Source: Bathynomus jamesi (taxonomy: Eukaryota > Arthropoda > Malacostraca > Isopoda > Cirolanidae). Taken from it: a stretch of 64,000 nucleotides of DNA. Every line of letters starts with the position of its first letter. The first letter of the stretch is position 1. A program made the translations under genes and the position numbers. The stretch is taken from assembly GCA_023014485.1 (NCBI GenBank), contig JAJOZX010000197.1:1147001-1211000 (forward strand), in the 5' to 3' direction. Below the pieces are notes generated by a model. The model was given only the letters and a program-made list of their open reading frames with translations, made no database searches and was not told the DNA's origin. Of the stretch, positions 33,178 to 43,167 are shown one piece after another.

Positions 33178-35890
33178 TAGGGTGTTTCACTCGTACAGAG
33201 GAAAATATCAAAGGTCACTATTTTTCTCCACTTTGCTTGTGCTTTTATTCCTTTTCATAAGAAAGATGTGCACCAATTTTGAAAATGATTAAGTGATATT
33301 TAGGGGTTGCACACATTTGAACCTTTTATAATAAACAATTTTCTTCAGTGTTATGAAAAAATTCTCCCTTGGAACCACGGAAAATGAAAAACTAATAATA
33401 AAATTGGAAAATTCAAATCGATACACATTACACAATACTACAATTTAATAATACAAAATTTTCTTCAGTGTTACAAAAATAATTCTCCCTTGGAAGCACA
33501 GAAAATAAAAAACTAGTATTAAAATCAGAAAATCCGAATCAATTTTTTAATTGGTACAAGGACATTCCCACCTTGGTTCTTTTCGGCACCTCCTTTCAAT
33601 ATTCAACAATCCACAACAAGAATTGTTTTTGCTTCTCATCCTTGACTGATTCATTAAATTGCTTGATTAATGCAATTCCCCTCCACTGTGTCATTTACGA
33701 CTTTCAGCGTGTTGACTGACTCTCAAGCCATCATTTTTGGTGTACTTCTCTACATTCTCAACATCCCCGATGCCAAAGTTGTCAAAGAATGTCTTCGTCC
33801 TTTGAGTGATGAAGTTGCTCAGATCCTTGCCTTCAAAAGTCAGGTTTTTCCACTCAAGTCATTTGAGTTCCTTCCTTGATGCAGGTTTGTTCAAGGCCTG
33901 GAACATCTTTTCTTTCTCATTTGGCAATATCTGTTCATCAAGGAAAGCCAAGCTGACTAGAGTCTCCGAGAGACACCATAGATGCCTTTTGGTAACTCTC
34001 AAGGCAGCCTGGCCCAGGTCCTTGTTCGGATATGGAATCAACAGTTGAATCATGTCTTGGTCATTTTTCGGGGCCCACCTACTGACCACTACCTCATGCC
34101 AGAACAAGACATAAATGAAACACGTAGAAAGGGCCACGTTGTGCAATCCCTTCACCTCTCAGTCAGTGAGTTCCAGTTGCTCCCAGAACAAAACCATTTT
34201 CAGCACATAGCTTTTGCCATACACCTGGCTTGATGATGGGCTCCTGGAGTCCTGAAGGAGAACTCAGCTCCACCCCAGCCTCCAAGGAAAAGGAGCAACA
34301 GCTTGAGGAGTTCCTCATAATCTTCTCTCAGGTGACATGAACTTTCAATGACTTCACAAAGATAACTCACCATCCTGATTCGTTCATCTTCCAAGTACCT
34401 AGTGGCTGGCTCTTCTTCATCGATCATGGTTTTGAAACAATTTTTGTTAATAAAGTCCCAATGCTGCTGAAATTGTCGAAACAACAGGATTTCAGGACCA
34501 CTTGTTGGCCCCAGGGACTTATGAAAGACCTCCTTCAAAATGAGCTCTCAAATGTGGTGATGGCAAGGCAACCACAAGAGTGACTGACCAAGGAATTTTT
34601 CAATCCTCATACATGCCCCTTGCAGAAGTCTGGTATTGGACATTGTAGTGTCAAATGAGAGGCTAATGATGTGGTCCTGAATTCCAAATCGTTGCAGCTC
34701 CTGGATGATGGCTCAAGCCATTTGTTCACCAGTACCATCCTGGGCAACAGGCACTCCAAGAAGATGGTTGAACTCCTTCCCTGTTACCACAACAGCTACT
34801 CTGTCTTCCAAGCTTCTAGAGCTTCCGCCAGCAGCTTGAGGTCCTAGTGCAGAACTAAGAAAGGTGGATCTTTGAAGATTGACTCAAGTTGTTTGGCCAT
34901 TTTCGTGATCGATGAAAGTTGATGATGAAATAATAACCTGCGATACATCTTGTCCGAGACTTTTAGCAGTTGCAATGAAGGAAGTGCTTGCTTGTCGAAT
35001 AGAGAGTTGTTCTCTATCCCAAGTAGCCACGAGTGTTGGATCAAGTGTGTTCTTGGAACGACGAGGTGACTTAGAGGCCAATGGAGCAGCAAAATCTTCA
35101 TCATCTGTTGTTGCCATTGAGCTAGAGGATGTGCTATCCAGCTTCATTTTCTCGGAGATCTTTTCAGCTTCTTCAGCATGCTTTCGTTTTCGAAGTTCAA
35201 GTTTCTTAGTTGCTTCTTCTTTCCATTTGACAGCCATAGTGTGTTTCCTATCCACCCCAGCCATTGAAGAACTCATTCTGTCCTCCAGAATTGAACTCAT
35301 GCTCATCACACCTTGACAAGTGATGTCAAAAAGGTCAGCAAGGTCTCCCTTCCACACCTGATGCTTCATAATGGCTTTGTCCGTCTCTCTCAACTTCTCC
35401 TTCAAGTTTTGGTACTCTTTGTACAGCTTTAGTATAGCAGCTCTAATGTTCTCCTCTGTCTTCACGGGGATATTCACCTTCCAAACTTCTTGAAGCTTGA
35501 TACTCGTAGACTTGATGGCAAGGGGGATTGTTTCCTTCAGCTCCAGGTGATGGTACATAAAGCAGAGGAGGACTTGCTCCCGGGATGGCAATCTTGCTCC
35601 TAAGAGCTCTTTGACTGGAGTCTTTTCAATCAGCTAGATCTTCTTTCTTTCCATTTTTAACACTTTTTGCACCTGTGAAAGAAAAGAAAACATTACAATA
35701 TGTTGGAAGTTGGGATGTTCTCAAAATTTGGTTACAAAAGGCTTAAGGTATCAGAGGTGACATAAGTGTGCAACCTCTAAATGGTGTTCAATTTGCTTCA
35801 AATTTGATACATATGCTTTACAGATCATAAGGTGTACGGGAAGAGCAAAGTGTAGTGAAATTCACAACTTGATAAAAGTGGAATACCCTA
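33178..35890 (-). mobile_element. TAGGG-family DNA transposon, copy 4
   Basis: The left end is TAGGGTGTTTCACT and the inverted right end TAGGGTATTCCACT. Subterminal motifs ATATTTAGGGGTTGC (33296-33310) and, inverted, GCAACCTCTAAAT (35770-35782) lie 110-120 bp in. No matching 8-bp duplication is visible: the left flank is the SINE and the right flank is ATGTACTT. One flank may have been rearranged. Confidence 0.8.
33545..35672 (-). pseudogene. Transposase-like protein of the TAGGG family, copy 4
   Basis: The ATG at 35654 follows a splice-like CACAG (exon start 35672), and an in-frame stop occurs after six codons. The open part 35591-34884 covers the N-terminal domain (LYKEYQNLKEKLRE, GDLADLFDITCQG) and a Lys/Glu-rich linker. 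Further pieces are SFDTTMSNTR-like sequence near 34655, LPCHHHIRELI near 34560-34530, HHQARCMAKAM (34210-34240), RHLWCLSETLVSLAFLD (33910-33985) and VVNDTVE followed, after a 1-base shift, by RGIALIKQF (33650-33700). Trp of the ARWMA motif has become Cys. It is inactive. Confidence 0.72.
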
Positions 35891-36474
35891 ATGTACTTCT
35901 GAATACGCGAAAGGCCTTAGAATAATTTTTCTTTTTCCTTGTGGGTTTGTATCATTTGTTCATTTCACATGTTCACTTGTGAAATTCATCCCATATATAT
36001 GGTATATCATGGCTCAAAATTAACACCAGTCCACCCAATTGTCGGGTAGATTTTGGGTTGGGTGGGTACAAATTCTAAGTTATACGCCTGGTAGATTTTG
36101 AAAGATGATTATTAAAAACCACTACAGTACACTATAAAAAATGAATGTATGTAATGCTCATTTTTAATTAAGAATGTATGCAATTTTGGGGGTGTGGATT
36201 TTTTTCTGGGTGGGTAGATTTTACTGAGTACCAGCCTGGTTGACAGGTAAGGGAAAAAAGTTTATTTCGAGCATATATATATTAAAGTGTGTAAATGAGT
36301 AAAAAACATTCCTAAATGTATTGTAATAATTAAACATATGCTGAAGGTACTTGGCATGTGTACTTACTCATAAGTATTGCATAGAAATATCAAACCTATT
36401 ATTTTATTTCAGGGGTGGCTGAAGCCCCTGGCCCCCCTCCCCCCTGGTGTCTACATCCCTGTGTGTGTGTGTGT
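35891..36474. other. Spacer with GT run
   Basis: No gene. GGGTGGGTAGATTTT-type repeats occur near 36052-36070 and 36208-36226, possibly ends of a small degraded element. A GT microsatellite (36461-36474) is the target site of the LTR element that follows. Confidence 0.4.
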
Positions 36475-37140
36475 TGTTAGAATTTAAATTTTGTTTTAAC
36501 CCAACACAGTATTTGAATACTAAACTATTATTTATTAACACTAAATTAAGCTTATGAATTACTTACCGAATCATAAATTAAATCCTGAATAATATTATTG
36601 ATTCCCGCTGATAGAAATTTTATGCTATCAGAGGGTTAAACTTGTTTATAGTTTAACACCCTCTTTAGTTGGTAGTAATTGTCTTATTCTATGAAAACAA
36701 AATAAACCATTACCTTAGTAGTTTTAATTGTAAACACTTTACCTTGATAATACTTGAATATAAAGAAGATTGATTGCCTGTTTTCTGAAAGGGAAATGTT
36801 ATACCGAACAGCCTTATAACAGCCTAATTTGAAATAGATGATTGAATTTAAACATAAATGCAATTTAATACACTTTACTATGATACACCGATCAAACCTG
36901 AAGAAAAAAAACAGCAACACAGTTAGCTGAACAAATTTGAATCAGAATTCTTCTATAACCTCACTATTCAGTGCTTTGAAACCAATTAAACCAGCAGATT
37001 TTTAACGAGGCAGCCGGAACGGTTTATGGTTGTAGTGGTTTGAAAATACGGAATATATATCCGTACAGAAGTCGAACCAACCTTTGTTAAATTAATGGAT
37101 ATGATTCACTATAATGAGAAATAAGAAAATAAATCTAATA
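36475..37140 (-). repeat. LTR (downstream in element orientation)
   Basis: In element orientation it runs TATTAG...CTAACA. Compared with the other LTR I find only two differences: one A in an A-run near 36905 and one C/T near 37001. Confidence 0.92.
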
Positions 37141-37282
37141 ACCTCCCGACGGAGAAACTGCAATTTAAAATCTAAAATTGCAGTAAGTTTTAAATTTTGA
37201 TATGACACCCACCACCAAATAATTTTTTTTGTATTTTTTAAACTTTTTTCAACCCATAACCATCTTAAATCTAATGTTAATC

Positions 37283-40200
37283 CTAATCATCTTCCCTATT
37301 TAGTAGGTCCTTGAGCCTCTGTTTGCAATGAATTGCAGCTTTCCTAGTGGGTCTTACATTAGGTTTTTCTTTTTGAACATCTTTCGAATTTGGAAGGTCT
37401 TGACGAGCACCATTATGAGTAATCGAGATTTCTAATGGATACAGGTGACAAATAGGATAATTTAAAACTTCGTTATCTGATCTCTTGAGTTGAACACTTC
37501 TGACTTTATCATCATCGCCTACAAACAAATGCAGGATGCGTCCCATCCGCCAAAAGGGTCTGGTTTTAGTAGTTGATTTAATCAAGACCACATCGCCAAC
37601 TTTGATGCGATTAACCCAGTCTGATTCGTATAAATCTCGACTATGTTCTCGAAGACTCAACAGGTACTCCTCATACCACCACTGTCTAAATTGAGAATAC
37701 TTTTTGTTCAATAATTCAAACGATTTGTTGAGTTCGTTATGAGTAGGGGGATTTTGTGACCATAAAGGGTCATCATCAGTTTCAAACTTGAATACCAAAG
37801 ATTCCTTTTGGTGTTTAAGGAATGAATTAGGCGTTAAGCTTGATAATTCAGTCTCTGACGAGACGTATGTTAGCGGATGAGAGTTCACAGCGTTTTGAAT
37901 GCTAGTTAGCAAGGTCAGTAGATCGAAATGATCTAGAACAGAACGCCCAATGGTTTTGAAAAGGCAGCTTTTCACTACTCGAATGAGACGCTCCCAAGCA
38001 GATCCCATCCAGGCTGAATAAACTGGAAGCCGGATGTGTTTGATACCACTGGCTCGCATGTGCTCTTGAAATTCGTTAGAATTTAAAGAGTCTTCTAATG
38101 CCTTACCACCTTGAATGAAACTTTTAGCATTGTCGCTGTAAACTCTGTCGCAAACACCATATAGATTAGTGAATCTCTGGAATGAGAGCAAGAAAGATTT
38201 GGTACTCATATCAGGAAGCAGATCTAAATGTATGGCTCTTATGTGAAGACAAGTATAGAGCAAAATAAATCGTTTGACAGTTTTTCCTGAGTCAGGGTCT
38301 TTGACCCAAACGTGACCTGTGAAGTCAACCCCAACATGTTTATAGGGAGTGAACAAACGCATCTGATGCTTAGGGAAATTGGTGAATTTGGGATACTTGT
38401 AAGAAAATTGATTGTATTTTCTGCAAGTAATGCAACTTGAAATGATACGCTTGATAGTTTGTCTTGCACTAGTGATCCAAAACCCCTGCAAGCACAGCAT
38501 TGTTAAGGTGGATTGAATACCTAAATGCTTGCATCTAGAGTGACAATCTCGAACTATTAATTCAGTGAAGTGATGATGTTTACCAAGTAATATGGGATTT
38601 ATGATGTCATAATCATACACGTTTGTTCTTGAAAGTCTGCCCTTGGTTCGAATCAATCTGACTTCGTCTAGAAAGAGATCCAGACGGTTAACCAGATTGG
38701 GAACTTGCTGATTGGGATTTTCTTGAACCGTTTCAAGAAATTGATTTTCTTTGTCAAAGGATTCAAGTTGCATGATGTATAGCCAATACAACCTACTACC
38801 CCTATCCAGGTCTACATTGGGTTTCCTTCTGCATTTGAAAACAAACTTTAGTACATAAGACATGATTCTATAGACTTTGTGAATGTCTGAAAACCGTTTG
38901 ATGTCAAGAATGGGTTCAGTTTTACCAGCATTTAAAGTGACAGATGTAATTGTAGCTGATTGTGTCTTTAATTTGTTTGGGTTAGATAGGCACTGAAGAT
39001 CATATTTAGGCCAAAAGGAAGAATCTAGAACTAACCATTCAGGTCCATGCATCCAGAGTTCTAGATTGTTCTCAAATTCTTTAAATGATATTCCCCGAGT
39101 AATGAGATCTGCGGGGTTTTCTTTAGTTGAGACATAATTAAATGATATTGAAATATTGAATTTAGTTTGAATTTCTTGATGCATATGTCTAATATCCTGA
39201 ATTCGATTTCGAACAAACATGTTTTTATTTTGACATTGAGGTCTGACGAAATGACCCAAGACAGCACAATTTGAGCATCAACAAAAATCTTGATATTGGA
39301 GAACTGAGCTTTAATGGATGAGAGAAATTGAGGAAGACATTTGAACGCTAGATAAACTGAAAGTAATTCCAAAGTAGGTAAAGTACGTGCTTGAATAGGA
39401 GCCACTTTAGCCTTGGAAAAAACTAAGTTTGATCCTGAAGGGCCAACTGCACAGACTGCAAATCCGTAACAACTGGCACTAGCGTCACAAAAAATGACTA
39501 ATGAAGCAGAGTCACTAGAATCGAAAGCTGAACGTTTGAAAGAAAGATTTGAAAGTTCTTTAAGATCTTTGTAAATCTTAGTCCAAACCTTCAATTCATC
39601 TTGACCGACTTTCTCATCCCAAGACAACTTAAGCTTCCACAATTTTCTCACGAGAAGCCTACCCGAATGGTAACTGGGAGGTAAAGGGATAATGGATCAA
39701 AATTTTAGAAATTTGGGAAAGGATTTGGCGCTTGGTACAAGCTTCAGGGTCTAGATCATATTCTGACAGCAAGATTAAGTCCCGACTTACATCAAAGTGA
39801 TAACCCAGCACCTTTTCCAAGCATTCATGTTGAACAACATTTTGATCTTGAACCATTATGTTTTTGAGACAGTCTAGATTAGTGTTCCATGATCTAAGGT
39901 TGAAACCTCCCTCAGACATTCTCTGATTTAAAGTGGAGTATAATTCCAGAAGTAATTCTGGATCTGAATTCGTGAAAATTAAATTATCCACATAAAAATG
40001 TTTCTTGAGAACTTCAGAGCATAAATCATCTAGATACTGATTGGCGTGATATTTAATGACGTAGTTGAGTATGAAAGGTGAACTGGCCAGACCAAATACT
40101 ATGGTAGTATACCGATAAGTTAATAATTGACCCTCCTCTTCCCAGAAAAAACAAAACCTATTTTTATCAACATCAAGCTTGAGCTTGATTTGAAGAAATG

Positions 40201-40320
40201 CCTGCTTTATATCTGAAAGGATTACGTATTGATTGGTTCTGAATGAGCATAATAAGGTAAACAGTGAATTCATGAGGTCTACACCAGGATATGCAGCTTC
40301 ATTAAGAGAAGGAGCTTTAC
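37283..40320 (-). pseudogene. BEL/Pao pol remnant: RT, RNase H, integrase
   Basis: From 40320 downwards the order is the following. Partial reverse transcriptase: LSDIKQAFLQIKL, and the active-site box reads YVDN at about 39985-40000. RNase H-like region: VIFCDASASCYGF, 39520-39450. Integrase zinc finger: the HLGI ... CITCRK pattern, 38520-38420. Integrase core: acidic residues in GVDFTGH, VYSDNAKSF and AWERLIRVVK, 38330-37980. C-terminal domain: VGDVVLIKS and WRMGRI. The frame changes near 39655-39710 and again near 39250, and the N-terminal half of pol is absent. The 658-codon integrase part at 39259-37283 is uninterrupted. Confidence 0.9.
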
Positions 40321-40330
40321 CTATCAGTTA

Positions 40331-40997
40331 TGTTAGAATTTAAATTTTGTTTTAACCCAACACAGTATTTGAATACTAAACTATTATTTATTAACACTAA
40401 ATTAAGCTTATGAATTACTTACCGAATCATAAATTAAATCCTGAATAATATTATTGATTCCCGCTGATAGAAATTTTATGCTATCAGAGGGTTAAACTTG
40501 TTTATAGTTTAACACCCTCTTTAGTTGGTAGTAATTGTCTTATTCTATGAAAACAAAATAAACCATTACCTTAGTAGTTTTAATTGTAAACACTTTACCT
40601 TGATAATACTTGAATATAAAGAAGATTGATTGCCTGTTTTCTGAAAGGGAAATGTTATACCGAACAGCCTTATAACAGCCTAATTTGAAATAGATGATTG
40701 AATTTAAACATAAATGCAATTTAATACACTTTACTATGATACACCGATCAAACCTGAAGAAAAAAAAACAGCAACACAGTTAGCTGAACAAATTTGAATC
40801 AGAATTCTTCTATAACCTCACTATTCAGTGCTTTGAAACCAATTAAACCAGCAGATTTTTAATGAGGCAGCCGGAACGGTTTATGGTTGTAGTGGTTTGA
40901 AAATACGGAATATATATCCGTACAGAAGTCGAACCAACCTTTGTTAAATTAATGGATATGATTCACTATAATGAGAAATAAGAAAATAAATCTAATA
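40331..40997 (-). repeat. LTR (upstream in element orientation)
   Basis: A direct repeat of the 36475-37140 LTR, starting at TGTTAGAATTT on the plus strand, with two small differences over 667 bp. It is followed by GTGT. Confidence 0.92.
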
Positions 40998-41005
40998 GTG
41001 TGTAT

Positions 41006-41437
41006 TAGTGGTGGACTGGATGTCAGTTTTTCAACATCTGCGGATGCAGATATTTCATTAATCTATCAATATAATATAGAATTATGAATATATGACATAA
41101 TTTTTGAAATTTCATTATATTACTATAATGGCAGGCAATGCATAAGAATTAAAATTAATATTAATGTTTTCATTATGATAAAAATAATAACTTTCTCAGG
41201 AGTTTCAGCCACAGAAAATTCAATGAAACAAGTTTCATTCAGTTTTCTGTGTTACCAGCTATTTATATTTTGAGGTTTATATATTTGTTTGTTCATTAAT
41301 AATTAATACTTTACATGAAATGTGCATGACTGGGCCTTATAAGCTAATTTAATTGTAAATTACATAATTTATTAGAGGTAATATTCGCATAACATCCACA
41401 ATCAGAAATGTGGATGCGGATATCTGGTCCACCACTA
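41006..41437. mobile_element. hAT-type MITE
   Basis: The ends are TAGTGGTGGACTGGAT and, inverted, TAGTGGTGGACCAGAT. The flanks GTGTGTAT and GTGTGTGT form an imperfect 8-bp duplication in the GT run. Subterminal TCTGCGGATG/CATCCACA motifs resemble those at 26160-26240. No coding capacity. Confidence 0.8.
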
Positions 41438-41458
41438 GTGTGTGTGTGTGTATGTATG

Positions 41459-41520
<62 letters not shown>
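41438..41520. repeat. GT/AT compound microsatellite
   Basis: A GT run is followed by a long uninterrupted AT run. Confidence 0.95.
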
Positions 41521-41522
<2 letters not shown>

Positions 41523-41563
41523 TACATACATTTCAACTGCAAAGCACACGCAGTATAATTAAC

Positions 41564-41633
41564 GTAAAGAACGACGCTTGTATAGGAGAACATTCCGCGC
41601 AGAATGTTCTCCTATACAAGCGTCGTTCTTTAC
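41564..41633. repeat. Perfect 32-bp-arm hairpin
   Basis: GTAAAGAACGACGCTTGTAT and the next 12 bases (41564-41595) are perfectly complementary to 41602-41633, with a six-base loop (CGCGCA). It could be a recent small foldback element or a hairpin RNA source. No promoter is visible. Confidence 0.85.
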
Positions 41634-41665
41634 ATTTTATATATATGTGTGTGTGTGTGTACATA

Positions 41666-41809
41666 CACACTGTTTCAGGTCAACCCTAGAAATATGGAAA
41701 TATATATTAGTTACAGAATTACTATGACAAACTTCAAGTAGCTACCCAAATACAAACTACAAATTCCACCAATTTCCATATTTCTAGGGTTGACCTGAAA
41801 CACCCTGTG
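41666..41809. mobile_element. Small mariner-like MITE
   Basis: The inverted ends share GTTTCAGGTCAACCCTAGAA and the next 10 bases. The right terminus reads CACAGGGTGTTTC when inverted, and TA flanks both sides (41664-41665 and 41810-41811). It is 144 bp long and non-coding. Confidence 0.8.
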
Positions 41810-41873
<64 letters not shown>

Positions 41874-41950
41874 TATATATAATATAATATATAAACATAT
41901 ATATATATATATAATATATATATATATATTAGGTATATATAATATATATA
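41810..41950. repeat. AT microsatellite tract
   Basis: A long AT run with short interruptions (GGTATATATAATATA repeats). The open frames crossing it are low-complexity artefacts. Confidence 0.95.
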
Positions 41951-42119
41951 AACTTGAGACAAGGGGTGACAAGCTTGACCTTCATGAAATGAGGAATCAT
42001 TGCATGGAACCTTTTGAAAGGTGTGTGTGTGTATTTTTTAATCCATTTTTTTTCTTTTTTTTCTTTTAATCCTTTGTCCTAATTTCTTTCTTGTAACAAT
42101 GTTACTAAGAGACATGACT

Positions 42120-42960
42120 ATTTGACCCCCCTGTTTATTTGACTTCATTGTATGAATTACTTGCCTAACATCATCTTTCCTTATATGAATCTTCTCAAGA
42201 TTGCCTGAGTTTACAAATCTAAAGAATTAAAATCAAAGTTATTAAATTTTCTTCAATAAAAATAGAACTAAAATAATCATTAAAAATGTCAATATTATGA
42301 TCATTTTCAAATATTCTATATGTTCTGACTCCTGTTGGGTTGCTCTTATGCTTTTTATTATTGTATTTATAAAACATAAATAATTTCTTTGGACCTTTAT
42401 TGCTATTTCTAGCTAAATTTATTTCGCTAGGCCTATATCTTTTGCTCTTCCTAATCAAACTATTTAACTTATTTCTTAGCTACCTATAATTATCTATGTC
42501 AACAAGGCTATTACCGCTTTTAAATTCCCTGAATACCTTTTTATTATTTGTAATCATTTTGGTTATTTCCCTATTCCCTCACAAAAGTTTCCTAATCCTG
42601 TTATTCCTAATAGTTCTGAAAGGAATACATTACATTGCAAACTATCCTCTAAAATTTCTTTGAATCTAGACCACATCTTGATAGTACTTTTATTGGCAAA
42701 TTCATTCATTATCCCACTTTATTGAGCCTAACAACTTTATTTATTATAATCACCCCCCTCATGATGCCAGGAACTAGATGGTTACTGTTGACTAGATCCC
42801 TATTTAATTCTATCTTAAAATGTATGATAAAAAATGGTCACTATTCCCTAATAACTCTGAAACAATCTTCCTCAATCCATTTTTCCTTCTGTCCATGACC
42901 TCCAACTTTTCAAATGTAGTGTCTCCAGGCATCTTGAAAACCTTGAACCTTGATTTGGCT
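42120..42960 (-). pseudogene. CR1-like LINE fragment (endonuclease-RT linker)
   Basis: Minus-strand pieces include RRKNGLRKIVSELLGNSDHF (end of the endonuclease, SDH motif, 42920-42820) and IRKSKRYRPSEINLARNSNK, then FFMFYKYNNKKHKSN-like LFMFYKYNNKKHKSNPTGVR and IFNDYFSSIF (42458-42219). This is the linker before the RT domain of CR1-type elements. It is frameshifted and truncated before the RT. Confidence 0.75.
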
Positions 42961-43167
42961 CTTTTTCTCAATGGGGGGGGGGGGTGTTTTTGCTGGCATT
43001 CACCTTTTGCCCCCCACCCCCCCCCCCCCTCTCCTTCCTGCATAAAAAAGTTGCCTGTAGTATTTACGTTAAAAGATTAGAAGGCATTTAAAATTTTTTT
43101 AAAATGACTTTTTAAATAAGAAAGAAAGCAAGCATATAAATATTTACTATCTATTTAATAATTGCAG

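Larger units (their letters stand above)
36475..40997 (-). mobile_element. BEL/Pao LTR retrotransposon, deleted but with near-identical LTRs
   Basis: Two direct repeats of 666 and 667 bp bound a 3.2-kb interior read on the minus strand. GTGT flanks both outer edges (36471-36474 and 40998-41001), a probable 4-bp duplication inside a GT run. A purine-rich GGGAGG lies directly before the downstream LTR (37141-37150), as expected for a polypurine tract. The interior begins in the middle of reverse transcriptase right after the upstream LTR, so gag, protease, the primer-binding region and the start of RT are deleted. It is non-autonomous. Confidence 0.93.

Noticed and set aside
41349..41972. Open frames of YIYIYI residues on both strands
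   Set aside because: They are translations of AT/GT microsatellites without coding meaning.
42973..43032. G-run and C-run as a possible structured regulatory site
   Set aside because: Homopolymer runs of this kind are common and no other support exists.
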